The notes: generated by a model from the letters alone, not told the origin. A DNA stretch of 64,000 nt from Cololabis saira (GCF_033807715.1 NC_084587.1:21313017-21377016), one strand, 5' to 3'; counted from the first letter of the stretch, positions 1-14,900 are shown. Numbers and translations are program-made.

Positions 1-3000
1 TAATCATGTTAAATCAATATCCATCCAAAATAATTGTGATTGTGATTTTTGCCAGAGAGAGAGAGAAAGAGAGAGAGAGAGATCAATTCAGGTGGTGAAA
101 GAAGGAATCAATATTATCTGATCTGATTGTAGCTTAAAACCATATTTATGCTTTTTGTAAAAAAAGATAAATACCCCCTTTTTTTCTTTTCTATCTTTTT
201 TTTTTCGCTGACGCGCCTCATGCACTGGCATGGATAGGGGCCCACTCACATTGAGAGTGTCCAGGGCCCAGAATTTGGTGCTACGCCCCTGCCAACAGGT
301 GAAAACTTTTCTTATCATTATTTTTTATATTTTGGTGTCCCTTATTTAATGTTTCCACACCTCTGTCCTCCTACACAGACTATAAAAAACTCACAAGTTT
401 GGAAAAAAAAAAAAAAAAAAAACATCATGCACACACTGTCTAAGGGAGACAAAAAACATAACAAGAGTCAAGAGTAACTCGTAGACGCTTCACAACAACA
501 CACCCCTACCAGATACTCACACACTGCGAGGAGCAGCTGTTGGTGGGAGTGCACCATTGTGTGTTACTACATGTTTTCCTGTGGTGTTCATACATAGTTT
601 CTCTATTCACCGGGAAAGCCCAGCTCTCAACACTGGGCTGAAGCAACTAATACCCCTGTCTGTCAGAGACGCTCAAAGACCAAGTGATTGGAGATGACAA
701 ACGAGGCGGTAAGACAGGTCAGGCAGCTACATGGTTTCAGCTGGAGCAGAAACAGACAGGAGAGGAGAGGTGGGTACTGAAAGAAGCATTTAAGATCTCA
801 TCGAAAGGAGGTGAAATATACGTGTGCTGGATGCATTCTTGCATATCTGTGAATCATCCCGTCGAGGTCTCTGGGGGCTTGACGCCACACTTTTCTGTCA
901 AGTCTGAGTTTGTTTCTGGCCCGAGCTTTACCTCCAGTTCACTCCAATAAAATGGCTGTTTTTGAACTTCGTGCTCTGTACTGTCCCTACTGCAGAAAAC
1001 ACAGCATGTACTGTATTTTCCACTCATCGTTAGTACATAGTATACCACCATGAAAGCAGAAATATTACAGCAGCTTCCAGTTTTGGATGCCACAACTGTT
1101 GATGCCTTAGTTGGCACTTTATTATATGGTATGCAAGATTGGTTGCACACTGGAATTTGTTTTATGAAATAAAACACCATCTTGGTGTGTTTTGTTTACT
1201 GCAGATTTTACTATTATTCACACATTGCATACCACATTTTGGCAAAATCAGTATATACAATGTGGTTTTAAAAATGGACAATGTGTGTGAAAAGTGGGCA
1301 ACAAATCCCTAAAGAGGAAACTGCCACTAAAAATTTGAAACTCGGCTCAGAGGGATCATGGATGACGGACCTCGTGAGGAGGTCGAAGGGAAGGAGGCGA
1401 GAGATGATCACCCACCTCCCAAGCGTGGGACTTGTGATCAAACTACATTTTCACTACTTTCTTGAAAGTAATTTGGCTTTTATTTTTGACTAAGTAGCTG
1501 TGTACTACTATTTGTAAAAAAAAGTATATGAATAAAATAGTTATGGAAGGATCTAAAGTTGCCACAGTTTTGTATGGAAATAAAACAAAAAGAAGAATCA
1601 TTGACCAAAAGGTTTTGTCTTTCCAGGCAAGGATGAGTCGTGCCTTACTATTTTTAGTCTATTTCTGTCAGAGAATCATTGATCAGTTAAAGAAAAACAT
1701 CTTTCAGTGTAAAACTGCAAAGAACTTTGACCTTTGAGCATCAGTTCTGTAGGATATTATGAAAAGATTCAGGGAGTCTGAAAAAATTTCACCTCTTAAA
1801 GGCCAGAAAGCACTCTTGGATACAATTATATCTCAGTTTTTTGCGAATATGTCACCATCAGTACAACATCTCATCCCCAAAGGTCCTACGTTATTTCAGC
1901 AAGAAAGACACAAGACTTATTTTCAAAAGAAATGAAAGGAAATTTAAAGGTTGCATTACTATATTATTCTTATTGAGATATAAACTCTTGGCTGTGACGG
2001 AGGAACACTTTTTAGAATTCATACATGACTTTGTGAGGCTTCGTGACTTCAATCCCAATTTTATCAGCATCTTAGAGTGTACTTAACCTAACATGAGCCA
2101 AGGAAGTCAGCAGTTGCTTTTTTAAACATTCAAAAATGCCCCTCTAGTTTCAGCCCATCATTGGTGCTCCACTTCATTATTGGCCACACTGATCATCTCC
2201 GATCAGTGTTGCACATTTGAAAAGTTTTATCTCGCTGTTCAAGAGACCTCCATAAACACCAATGGCAGAAGAAGAAAAACATGTAGAAACATTGTTGGTG
2301 TTGATATACTGTAGTTTTGCTGAATATTGTAGCTACCGCTGCTATTAAACTGTGTCTCCTCGAAAGCACCAGCTGAGGGAATCTTCATGTTTTTCAAGAG
2401 GAACTTCATTGTTAGAAGTTTAAATAGGTTTATTATCGATTCCACTCGACTATTTATGAAGAAGTGGGGTCTGAGCCAGCAAGCGTAGTCATTTAAATAT
2501 ATAATACTTGACTATAGATTCTCTTTTGTGGCTTTACTTGTAAAAAGATTTTTTTTTTTTTTTTTTTTTTACATGTGAGCCAGCCCAGAAGTAGAGAGAA
2601 GAGCTTTCCTGACGAATGGTGGCAGGTTAAGGGCCAGCCGCATAGCATGCAAAACATTACAATGGGACAACATTTGGTGTGCAAATCCATCAGTCCATTC
2701 AAATGGAGTCCCAAACAAAAAGCTGATATACAAACAAATCAATACACCTGAGGGGAGGAGGGAGGAGGTAGAGAGAGCAGAATAGATTAAAAATGAAATA
2801 AAAGCTTTCTCCACCTGCTTACATTGACAAGAAGGAACATGTTTAAACCTGACTCACTGAAAAAGTGATAGATCTTGCGCTTCGATATCAGACGAAGGAC
2901 AAAACATGTTATGCTACTCGTAATAATTCAGAAACTGTGATATTAAAGTGTGTCAGGATTTCCCAGTTTGTTGTGAAGGAGTCTGAGCGAGCGAGGCAGT

Positions 3001-3630
3001 GGAACCTGTCTGTTTCTGGATCTATTCTCCTTCTTTAATTCCAAACACAGGCACACCCATTACAGTGCTATTGTGCAGCCGAAACCTCTCTATGCATGAC
3101 AGAGCGTGGCAGCAGGTTCATTACCTGCGAGGACTGCCCCAAACCCACACACAGACACACACACACACACACACATGCAAGTAAGCATGCAAACTCAATA
3201 ACTCACACGCACTTGTCCCATGTGTAATTTCTGTACTTATGGCCTTATTTTAGTGCTATTCCTGGGTCTTTCTAATTATCTATGTATATGCAATTTTATG
3301 TATCTATATATACATGCATACATGTACATACATGCATTAAAATGGAGGACATGCATTTTAAGAGAGCCTCACATGCTCCGTTATGGACTCCCACCGCATT
3401 TTAAACCAGATTTTATTCACAATAGTCATTTTAGTCTGATTTTAACTTGGTTTGTGCCTAAACCTGAGTATATTACAGTTTAGTTTGAAAGTCAGGTGAA
3501 GATGAATATGGGAAATTTTCAAATTTGCTAATGTGACAAAATATGGCCAAAGTGGGATGTGCATTTAGAAAAATAGCCCATGCATGTTACTTCAAGAATG
3601 AATCACTTCTGTTCAGTACTCATAAGCTGT
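1..3630. other. Intergenic, no gene seen
   Basis: No reading frame here looks like a real protein. The stretch holds a GA-rich simple repeat near 51-83, several poly-A/T runs (about 402-421, 2549-2571) and a short CA run near 3149-3172. Near 215-300 the sequence resembles the end of a dispersed fish repeat on the minus strand, but I could not find its other end. Confidence 0.5.
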
Positions 3631-3635
3631 CCAAA

Positions 3636-3990
3636 GGTTATATGGAAATCCTCCAAGTGATCCAAAATGTAACAGCAAAAAGCTCAGATGAGAAATAGCA
3701 GAATATATCATACTTCTCCTTTATCAACTCCTTTTCTTTGGTGTCCTGTTAAATCTTTAATGAAATTTAAATTCTTCTCTTTACATATAATGACTAAGTT
3801 TTTCTAAAATCGTAAAAACCTCAAATGAGCCGAATGGAGCAATCAGACTACAAAATGTTTTGTTTTTTGTTGTGGTTCCTGGACTAGAATAGCAGTCATG
3901 AGCTTTCACTTACCAGACTCCTGTTGTGTGTTTCAGTTTAAGTATGGATGTTACACACTCTCTCTGTCTTTAATTATAGGTTTAAACCTC
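3636..3990 (+). mobile_element. Decayed L2-type LINE fragment
   Basis: With frameshifts and stops, this reads like the 3' end of the reverse-transcriptase ORF of fish L2 LINEs: a stretch like 'LQVIQNVTA', then a 'VSC..FNEI.ILLFTY' stretch corresponding to the usual 'LPV..RI.FKILLLTYK'. No ORF survives. The boundaries are approximate and the assignment is by eye. Confidence 0.5.
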
Positions 3991-6076
3991 ACAGTTGGTG
4001 AGTGGATTAGGTCATAACTTTAGCTATGCTGCTGTAAACCTCAACTCTTGGTGGACCTCAACAGATGCATGCCTGTTGATTCAAGTGGAAGAAAAACAGT
4101 TCTATCAACAATGCCTGGGAGCACAGCTTTGACACATATTATACAGTCATTTCACTACTATATTTAGCTCTCACTTGTGACTGGTGGGGGGTAAACGGGA
4201 AAAACGTGAAAGTATTATTGCTGGAATTAATATCCATGATTAAGTGTAGCCGTAACAAAACAGAAGGTTATAAGAGTTGCCTGGGAATATCGCTCTGTCT
4301 CACTCTCACTTGCACTGTTTCCTCGGCCGCTGACCCACTTTTAAGCCATATTTGGCTTTCTTTACCGAGGACAAGAACACTTCATAAAAAAGTAATCACA
4401 AAGGTCATTTATCATCCAACCTGCCGAGTGGCTGGAAGATAAATTCACCATTACGTCAGGGATGCTTAAACACACATGTATATATCAGGATGACTATTAG
4501 ATAACTTTAATAAACTTGACAAATGACTCTGAAAAACATGGGTTACACTAAAAAAACATTCTTTACCAGATAATTGTAGCAATTACACTGGTAGCAGATC
4601 TTCAGAAGATTCTGTCCACAAAGAGAGCGATATGTTGTGTTTGAGCACCTGATTGCTCGCACACAAGATGTGGCTTGCATTGACTTTTTGCCTTAAGTAC
4701 AGATAATCCACGTGTGTCAGTGATTGAGGAGGTACAAATCCCACGGTAACAGACATACAGGTGGCACTGGAAACAAACGGCATACCAGTCAGGATTTCTT
4801 TTTCTGTCTTCCTTGGCCACTTACCATGCAAGGCTGACTCACAAGGGCAGTGTCCCTCCCCAAAGCCTTGCCTCAGGTATGCATGAGAGTTGCAACAGTT
4901 TCTCTCTATTTCCTGTATACACACACACACAAAAACACACATACACGCACAACCAAAAGTGGACTGTTCTGCATCATATCCTGTTCCAGTGGTCGTGTTC
5001 AAGTCCCTCTGTCAAGTAATGCTTGAAGATGAGCCGGTATGGTAGTTGTATGTGTCCTCTTTCTCAGGTAGAAAGGAGCTTAATCATTTAAAACATACAT
5101 TTTACAAAGCTAAAATAGACGTAAAGATTAATATACATAGTGTATGTGTGTATCCCAACAAGGACTTAAAACAATATGCTTTTCCACCAGACATGTGAAA
5201 CTTGTTGCCTCAGAATATTATATTTTTAGCCGGGGGACTGCCAATGGAAACTAGCTCTGTAGCTAAAATTGGGTGCATTTGCATTTTTAATTTTAAATGT
5301 ATATGAATGTACACTGTCCCTTCCCAAATAAACTGAATTGAATTGAATTGAATTGAATGTCAAAAAATATGAGCCATCCTCTTTTAAAAGCAGTGTTTAT
5401 ATTTTATCTCCACTTGAGATTGGTAAAACTGCATATCAAAACTTGATGGTTGTTATCTCTGGCATGACCATCTACACTAGTAGATAACTTTGAGAGCAAC
5501 AAGGTCCAACAAAGGCTCTAAAAACACACAGGACAAATAGAAGAAGAAGATCACCATCAAGCGCACTGCTGTCTCCAATGTATGAACTAACACTGTGCAC
5601 AGTGCACTTTGAACTTTAATGGTTGGATTATTGCCTGCTGTTCTTAAAAAACACACACTCTTTGGGATTTGTTAAGACAAATCAACCATCTTTTAAAAAA
5701 AAAGGGGTTCACCATCATACAAACGTGGATTTTCAGAGCCAAAGTCTTTTCCACAAGTACTTCATCTGTCAAGTTTAAAAAGACATGTCAGGTGTTTGAC
5801 AGCTGAGAAAACACAAAAATGTGTCAGTGGATATCAGGGGAAGCTTGATGAATACCTGTATCTTCCTGCTTAGGCATCAGAGGATTTGGATGGCGGTGAA
5901 AGCTTGTCAGCAGCGACACACAAAAGCCTTGTTGTGCTTCACTGAACGCGCTAGTTAAGTTAAGATACGAGACTTAAAGAAGGATCTGGCCTTTATTGCA
6001 GCAATAATGAAGATCCAGTTGTAGCAGGGCTGCTCGCTCACATGTTGCCAATATTTCATTTGATGTGTTTATTCTA
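3991..6076. other. Intergenic, no gene seen
   Basis: Nothing coding recognised. A short GAATT-type tandem run at about 5333-5358 follows sequence that looks like a LINE 3' tail. A short CA run lies near 4920-4950. Confidence 0.45.
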
Positions 6077-6892
6077 GTGCTGGCCAACGATTCAAATTTT
6101 TAATCTTAATTAATCCATGATTTCTGTAATTAACTGCGATTAATCGAATATTAATTGCATATTTATTCACACATTTTGTGCTGTTCTAAATTACCTCAAG
6201 GTATTTTTCTTTATGTTTTTAATACTGTTAACAACCTGAGAAAGGGCAAATATGCTGCTTTATGCCAATGTTTATTCAACTTTCCACAAAAAAAGCTTTT
6301 GACCTGAATGTAACATTCCTTCATAAAAACAAACACAATGTAGTCCCCAACTTTACACTTGTAAAGACTAACTTAAGATTCCTGTTTTAAGCAGCTCAGT
6401 GTAAAACAATGAACCATATGCATCACAAACATTGTACAAGAAGTGCATTGGTCAGTTAAATTTTCCCTGTAATTATGTCTAACCTCATATGGAGGAAAAT
6501 AAAAGGCTCAAAAAATATCCCCTTCTCCTAAGTGGGATCAAAACAGGGGGATACAAATACTAAATTACAAACAAATAAAGCGCACATGTAAGCGGAGTAA
6601 CTCAGCCGTTTCCTCACCTGAATCCTCAGTGCGAATCGCAGTGTGCGATTCGACGTACTCCGGCGAACCATCTGGATCTTTTTGAAAGTGAATTTGCTGT
6701 TCAAAAGTCGCTTTTCATTCTCCATCTTTCAGTTCAACAGTCTTTTCCTCGAACTACGGGTGCCGTCAAGCGCCTGAAATGATATGCGCCTTTTTTTTTT
6801 TACTTTTTTTTTTTAATCGTGCGTTAAAAAAATTTTCGGCGTTAAGAGAACGTTAAGTTAACGTGTCGTTAACGCGTCAACTTGGACAGCAC
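6077..6892. mobile_element. Non-autonomous DNA transposon remnant with imperfect TIRs
   Basis: The left end starts GTGCTGGCCAACG and the right end, read on the opposite strand, starts GTGCTGTCCAAGT. Both are followed by AT-rich 'TTAATC/TTAACG'-type sub-terminal repeats. The interior keeps a minus-strand ORF at 6528-6725 of 65 residues that may be the remnant start of a transposase. I saw no clear target-site duplication. A hAT-like origin is possible but not shown. Confidence 0.55.
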
Positions 6893-7699
6893 AGCTAGGG
6901 TTTTGAGGTTGTTCAGTACTGCCACCCACTCGAATGGAAAAGGTTGCAATTGTCAAAGCTTAGAGAGATTTTTTTTGTAAATATGTTTTATTGTTTTTTT
7001 TTACAGTTATTATCCCACAGAGATGAAAAATACAGAAAATATGCATATCACTTCTGTTTACACATTTATTTCCAAAATGTAGAAGTGCATTGTTTAGCAG
7101 ATACATTGACACAGTGAGTTCACCTTTCACATCCCCTCCCTCCCACCCACCCATCCAACCATCCACCCACCCACCCATAGCCTCATAGGATATGAAACAC
7201 ACTTGGGGAGTGAGAAAACAAAAATAGAGATAAAGAGAGTACAAACAGATGTAAAAAAAAAAATGTAATCAATCAACACTTGTGTATGAGTTTCACTCTA
7301 TTCATTGTCAAGGGGCTCCTGCAAGGAGTCATACAAGTCGGGAAAAGGCCTCCATACTTTGGAAAACGGTTTGAGAGGATCCTTTGAGTGTATATTTGAT
7401 TGTTTCTAGCTTTAAAAAATACATAACATCATTGACCCAATGAAAAAAGGATGGAGGAGCTTGTTTCCATCTGAAGAGAAATAAACATCTTGCAAGGAGT
7501 GTATTATAACTACATGGGTTTAGAAAGAGTTATAACGGTTAATAAATTTACCTCAGATTATCAAGATTAAATGTGTTGCAGCTTTAGATAAAATTGCAGG
7601 TAGAGCATAACAAAAAATGAAGATGTTCCTTTGAGAAAAGCTCAAAGCATCCCCCCCGCCCCCACTATAGACACACTTCAGGTGGAGCTTTGTTTGGTT

Positions 7700-7703
<4 letters not shown>

Positions 7704-7773
<70 letters not shown>
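7704..7773. repeat. (CA)n microsatellite
   Basis: About 35 uninterrupted CA units. The Thr-His or Cys-Val repeat ORFs predicted across it are artefacts of the repeat. Confidence 0.98.
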
Positions 7774-7775
<2 letters not shown>

Positions 7776-8809
7776 GCATGATCATATACATACACGCATA
7801 CACACACATAGACATACACACTGGCTTGTTCACCTGCATGCTGGCTCTGTAGTTTTTGGGGTTAGTTAGCGGTAGCTTAGCTCAGACTGTGATCAGATCT
7901 CAAGATTTGGGTCGATTGCTGTTCGTGTTTTGGTCGGCTCCGTGCCGGTTTCGTGTTTTGTTTGTGGTTTTTTGTTGAAGATTTCCAGTGCTTGACGTGT
8001 GTCTCCGTGTGTTCCTGCTTCCTGGATTGGCAGTGGATGTCGTCACCCCCCCCCCAAAAAAGAGAAAAAGCTCAATGAACAGACATAGCCATACAATACG
8101 AAATTAGCCAGAAGAAGCAACACTTCCTAACCACTACAGGAACCTTTTACTTTGTCCACATGTACTTTTACCGACATGAACATATACTTTTGGTTTCATG
8201 CAGCAAGATAGATGAGTTTTAGCACTGATGGTCGTGTATTTGCAATGGACATGAGGCCACGTAGCCTGACTGACTTTGCAAAAATACTTGGGAGAAAAGG
8301 GCCCAGAAAGAAAATATTTGGTCCATCCAAAGTTGACAAAAATCTGAACCAAAATAATTTCTAATTGGTATGCCTGGATGAAAAAATTAACATTGATTAT
8401 TGGGCTTTAGATGTCCAAAAAGGGAGGGGTTTCCTCCCAAAGACAGAGCAGTGTAGCGGTTTGTTCAAGTCCTTGAGCTATACTATTCCACGTGCAGAAG
8501 GGTTTTAACGGGATCCAGCAGGGTTTTGACTGGGATTAATTTGATTCACTACACTAATGCTTCCTTTGGGCAATGCCATCAGGGAGCATGACATATATTG
8601 ATGGTGAAGGTTAGTTTTATTTACCACAGGGAGCTGAGGAAGCTACGGTGCTTAAACTGAAACCTTCAAAGACTAAATATATAGGCAAGTAGGCATTCTG
8701 GTTGGCATCGACTTGATTTCCAGCGTCACTTCTTTTACAACCTCCTTTTCCTCACTTGTATAATCAAGAACACCATTATTCTATGCTCTGCAAGGAAATG
8801 TGTTAATGC

Positions 8810-9240
8810 ATTTGTCACACCTGGTTCAGAACATTGCAATTCCCTGAAAATCTTTCAGTTCATCCTAAATGGAGGCACCAGTTGAGTGGTACCATCAAGG
8901 GAGATCACATTTCATTTCTCTCCATTCACCTCCTGTAACATATAGAATGTAATTTAAAATCCCATTACACAGAAAGGCATCAGCAGCTGAAAGCAAAGTC
9001 TTTGCTCTTAGAATGGAAGCTGGCGTGCTGTTCCCAGAATTTCCAGGCCCAGAATGGGAGACAGACTCCTCAGCTATCAGACTCCTCCCCCGCTGAAGCA
9101 GCCTGGATATATGATGCAGATATAAGACCCATCTTAAAACGTTTTGCTCTAAGGGAGCTTATATCTAATTTACTGATGTTTTGTGAAACTACTTCAGATG
9201 TGCATGTATTGACATCTGGGAAAAGTGATTTTTATATTTA
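8810..9240 (+). mobile_element. Decayed L2-type LINE fragment (second copy)
   Basis: A reading such as 'SPPVTYRM*FKIPLHRKA' followed by a Ser/Leu/Pro-rich and then 'YKTHLKTF' stretch is the pattern of the terminal part of an L2 reverse-transcriptase ORF. Stops interrupt it. It is a separate relic from the one near 3.7 kb. The boundaries are approximate. Confidence 0.45.
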
Positions 9241-10094
9241 GTTTGTTCAAGATTACACATCTGCTTTATGACTGTGGTTTGCATATCCTTCAGTTATTTC
9301 ACTTTTGCCAGAAACAAACCAAAGAACATGGGAATGTTACCGCTCTTCTCATGCAGCTCTTAGTGAAAGCAAAAGTGAGCTGATGATTAAGAATCTTGCT
9401 AAATAAGAAGCTTAAACGAATACCTTTCTTTTAACTGACATCACTTTATAGGCCAAGTTGCGTGTCATTGTGTGCCCACACACAGAATGAGCCGTATCAT
9501 GCTACTCAACAGACTGACAGCCAAAGCTTGACTTCATGGGAACTCTTTTGCCAAAGCCGCAAGGGGTGTATGTAGAAACAGCTCCTCTGCCTCCCTCCAT
9601 CGCTCCTCTCCACCCCAGTGTCAGACAGCAGACACATGCAGACAGAACTGAATCCGTGTTAATGAAGTAGAACAAAATAAGGACAGCGCTCGACTTTTAC
9701 AACCATCCTAACATGCAATTCTATTGTGCAACTCCAGTTTCTTTCAGGTGCAGGCATGGGTAAAAATTTTCGTGTGTGGCTGCCTGGGCTCTGTGCAGGC
9801 CGAGACATCTATGGGGTGTTGACACACCGACCCTAAAAGAGCGCCAACTGACACAGATACACTGACAGTTGCAACGGGCCGTGACTTTAATTGTGCGAGC
9901 TTTGCTAAAATGCAGGAGTGAGTTACTGCTGCAATCAGGCGAGGGGTGAGTCAGGCTGGGTGAGTCATACAAAAAAATAAATTAAAATCTAAAACTGCCT
10001 GCAAAGTGAAAATACAGATTAAAAATAAGGACTAAATAAATCAATATAGAAGATATAGAAGTAATGACTATAGATAAAGTGGTGGTCTTCTAGC

Positions 10095-10127
<33 letters not shown>

Positions 10128-10183
10128 TGCGTGCGTGCATGCGTGTGTGTGTGTGTGTGCGTGTGCGTGCGTGCGTGCGTGTT

Positions 10184-10214
<31 letters not shown>

Positions 10215-10216
10215 GA
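10095..10216. repeat. Compound GT/GTGC/GA microsatellite
   Basis: A GT run passes through GCGT/GTGC units into a short GA run, giving a purine/pyrimidine alternating tract of about 120 bp. Confidence 0.95.
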
Positions 10217-10639
10217 TCCTCAGCATTTGACTTTTTGCTTTAAAGTGGCAGCATTTCAATTTAGCTGACAAGAGCTGAATGGACTTCAATCAAGTGACTC
10301 ATGGAACTGGTTCTGTTCCAATATTATAGTCTTAAAAAAATCCAGCCACATCCAGCTCACCCTGATGGGTGTGTTCTTTCGGTGAATGCAGGCATAGTCT
10401 TTGTTGCACCGTTTTAAACCAAACACATACTGACAAATTTGTTGAAACCCTTCAACTAAAGAAAGAAAACCCACGACGATTACTGAAATAACTTCAAACT
10501 GAGAAAATAAATCAATAATTTAGTAAAAAATTGACTATAGAAGATCAGACATTACTTCCAATCATGGTTCAACAGAATCATAAAAAACTAATGATATGGA
10601 CCTAAACACAAATGATCGGACTCTCGAGCTTTTGAGGCA

Positions 10640-10900
<261 letters not shown>

Positions 10901-11149
10901 TATGATGTGCTTTCAACAGTGGACTCCTCCTCGGTCGACCGCTATGGCCACACAGTGACGGATGGTGTGATCTGACACTGATAAAGAAGTACTGTGTAAA
11001 AGGAAAACAAATGTTGCATGTAAACCATTGTGTGTTGTTTGCTTTTCCCTGTTGTGCAGTGTCAAGGGATTCTTATTGATGTGGTTGGAATTTTGCTCAT
11101 AACTAATAACTAATTAGTATCCGGCCAGCCATATCATTAACTTCACATA

Positions 11150-11450
11150 AACTCTCTCTGTGAACTGAGCCTAGTATTCTTCCCATTCATAGCCACTCCC
11201 ACTGGTACAGAACATACCGAATCAATCGTAACAGGGATGGGGCCGAATGTATGCAAAGACTCCAATAAGAGCCACTGTTTGAAACAATTAAGATGGCTGC
11301 AGAATTGCTTCCAACATCCTGGCTCAACATGGTTTTATGGCAACAATAGTCATTCACCAGTATTCCTACTCAACCACATGCCATTTTAGATGCCGTTTGT
11401 TGATACTAATCTGGTTGTTGCTGTGCAACAAGATGGGTTTATTTGTTTTT
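11150..11450. repeat. Dispersed repeat copy (matches a second copy near 52.5 kb)
   Basis: This stretch shares a pattern with 52,480-52,860: 'GGTACAGAA.(A/G)TACC' near the start, 'GGCTGCAGAATTGCT' in the middle and 'GTTGATACTA.TCTGG' near the end, in the same order and orientation. It is a shared interspersed repeat of unknown class. Confidence 0.55.
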
Positions 11451-11892
11451 GTTTTTTTTCAATTAGTGTACGCCTGGACGGTGTCGAGATATGTTTTTTT
11501 TTCTGCTTCTATTAGTATTGTTCCTTGGAAATCAATGTCAAATACAAAGGAAATACACTCCTGCTTTGTAATCTAAGAGTATGTTTAAAGGTCAAATCAG
11601 GTCTTAATGACGTCAATGTACATAAACACTGCACCACCTGATTCAGTTGGTAAAGGAAACTATAGTACACATTACAAAATGTCTTATTCTGACAGGCTTT
11701 TGAGACAAATGCACAAGCACACAGTGATTTAACGGCAGGCACCCTGGCAAGTCCACTGCTTCAGTTATGTAAACTGCTCCTGGTTTGGAACAACTCAACC
11801 GTCAGAACTTTGCATCCTACCAAGCCCCTGCAGCTGCCAATGCAAACAAGATGCCTTCACCTTCTCAACTGTGGCCTGACTCTCACAAACAT

Positions 11893-11895
<3 letters not shown>

Positions 11896-11986
<91 letters not shown>
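11896..11986. repeat. (CA)n microsatellite
   Basis: About 45 CA units, nearly uninterrupted. Confidence 0.98.
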
Positions 11987-11991
<5 letters not shown>

Positions 11992-11999
11992 TCACACAG

Positions 12000-14900
12000 C
12001 AGCTGGCTCTAAGTTTTAGTGATATGGTTATATTTTTTTATAATAAGTGATAAAAAAAAATAATTTTCCTTGAAATATGTTGAAAATTAAGTAAATCAGT
12101 CAGCAACAATCAGGACATAAAGACTTCTGATTTGATGTCAATGTGAAATCTGATTCCAAATTGAACATCTGAATCCATACGCTGCCACTGATTTTGCAGA
12201 AATTAAAGATTCCTCTTTTTTGAATATATTATTCATCATAAGAAGTTGCTGAACAATGATGATACAAGAAAGAAAGTAGTAAAAATACATAATATACTTT
12301 ACTGTTTTTGCAAACAAACACAGTTTAAAGGTCTAAAATTTCAAAATATAATTCCTTTATTGGCCTACACAGTAAAAAAGAACCTTTACAACACTATTCA
12401 AACATATATAACCAGTTCAGGCTTCCATTGTCAGCATTGCTGAGTGTGTGCCTGTTTCTACCTTGTATCAAAAAGCCCCATCACCTGCAGGGCTGCAGCC
12501 ACCGAATGGTTCAAGTTAAGTGTTCAAATTCAAATGTCTAATTTGGTTGTCCTTGTTTGGAGAAAGCCGTTTAGTCACTGGCACAGCCAGAAGCATAGGT
12601 GAGACACAAAGTGAGGAGCACTTCATTTGCCTCAGCTGCAGCCTTGCTCTCCTGTGAAGCTGTCTCAGCCTCCAGCCGTGATTTGCGTCTTTACACCGTC
12701 CTGTGATGGACAGGTGGAGGCCTCTCACGGCTGCACCGATGCATAGCTCCAGGGTCCTCAGCCCTGGAGGCTCTCAGGTATACTCAACGATGCCCAACTC
12801 AAGTACTCTTCAGACAGTATTAGGAATTCTGCTTGCAGAAAAAAAAAAAAAACTACATTAGACTGATGTAAAAACATGGGCAAACATAAGAAGAGACTGC
12901 AGAATCAAGTGATAATTCGGCAGGACTACAGCTTTAAAAGAGTATAATTCGTGCAGTTTGGACTCATCAGAGAGCTTGTGAAGCAGTACAACATGATCCA
13001 TTAGCCCTCAGCTGTAAATCATTTAAGCAACTTAAGCACATTAACACGTTAAATATGTTCACAATAACAAATGTTGACAGTGGAGTCAGTTTCCAGCAGT
13101 ACAAGTCAATATTTTTAATCCAGCAGGATAAACGCCGAGATAAAAAAGCTCACGAGCAAACATTAGACAGTAAATGCTGAGCAAGATCTAAATCAAAATG
13201 GAAAAGCAAACGGTGGCAACTAATCCTGAGCTCCTGTAACAACAGGCACCTGAGAAATTAGTCACCACTGATTGTTCACGACCATCGAGCATAAAAAGCT
13301 TTCTTTGGGAATGGATGAGGTCTGCTGCAAACGGCATTACTTGTCCATCACATCTGTCAGAGGCTGAGGTGAATCAATAATTAAACACACCATCGAGCTC
13401 TTGTGCATATGTGTGACTTCAGCTCACGCAATGTTCCCTGCATTTACACTGAGTCATAAAAGCAGGTTTTTAATCGTTCTGCAACTATCAAAAAATGATG
13501 AAGCTTTGCTCTCATCAGCTTAATAGTTTAAAGTCTTGTTTTTGAATTTTCTATTGTGTGCTTAGGCTAATTTACTTCACTACTGATTATCGAAAACAAT
13601 TGTAATATTATCTTTTGTCTGGAAGCTGTATGAGAACAGAAAAATACTCTCCATGGTTCAGTAGAACCTCGCAGAACCGCCTTTGTCAACAAAAACCTGA
13701 AGTGATTGTTTTCTGTCTGTTTTCAGTTGTGGAGGAATTTTTTTCCAACTCTTTCTTTAGATCGGAGTTTCAATTCATTTATGCTATTTGCAGAAAATTG
13801 TTTATGCTTTCTTTATTTCTTTCTTTGGTGAACCCTGGAGTCTGAGAAGAGGCTTTTGGATATTTTGGAATTTTTCTGAGCATGATTGGTGATTAGTAGC
13901 ACCTAGTTGCTACCTGCCTTCTTAAATCCTGTTGAAGCAGTCGGATGAATTTAGTTTTCCGGCAACATGAGCATTTTTGACTTTTGGCTGTTGTTCATCC
14001 AAGGTTATATTTATTAAACTGAAACACTCAGTAAGAATCAAATGAATGTTTTAAGCAGATTATGTTGGGAAATTGATGGAGGAAGACCTTGATGATGTTC
14101 ATTTGGCTCATGTCATTTGTGATGTTCAGTTGGGCAAAAAGAGGTACAGAGGTCATCAAATGACAATAGGGCTAAGCCTTTTTACTCACATCGCTAGTCC
14201 ACATATTGTCAAAACTGGAAATACCACCTCGCAGTTTTGACCCAGTCAGACCAGTCAAGGAGCTTTTTGTTTCTCTCTGTCAAAGTACACATAATATATG
14301 TCCTGAAGGAAAGGTAGCCGGTGGGCGCAAGTGTTTTCCGATTTATCTGACCACAGTCATTACCTGAACGTTAGCATTATGGATTTAAATGTAATAATTT
14401 CATCCTGTTGGACCTTAGTGTGTAATTCTGTCACGACTGGCATAAAACCTATGGAAGAAAAACTGACTTCAAACCTTGACCCGTTCATTCTTTGGATCAA
14501 ATTAATGCTTGTCCAAAATATGAAGATACCTCTAGAAGCGTTTAATAGAATTAATGAGAATGATAAATAAAAATAGATAACAAAACTGAAAAAAGAGGGG
14601 GGGCTTCATGCATGTCACCATGCAAATGTCATTAAAGCATGCCGTAACATCGTCCTCTTTTGTTTGGGCTAACCAAGACTATTACTGCCAAGAATCAAAA
14701 ACTAATTATCTAAAAGCTTATTTTTATTTTATAAATGACATATCAAAACTTGCAAACAATGTTTTGTCTTTTCATTTTCCTTTGATTTCTATGTGCAATG
14801 GCAATTATTGAAAAAAATGACAACTCGATTAATGAGCAAAATGATTAATTGTTCCATTTCTAAATTATCACTGTATTTTCTAAACGTTTCTGCAAAAAAA

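Noticed and set aside
4583..5002. 139-residue minus ORF with Cys-Val repeat
   Set aside because: It spans a CA run and has no recognisable family.
7553..7852. ORFs rich in Thr-His and Cys-Val repeats (also near 10.1, 11.8-12.0 and 41.4-41.7 kb)
   Set aside because: They are translations of CA, GT and TATC microsatellites on either strand.
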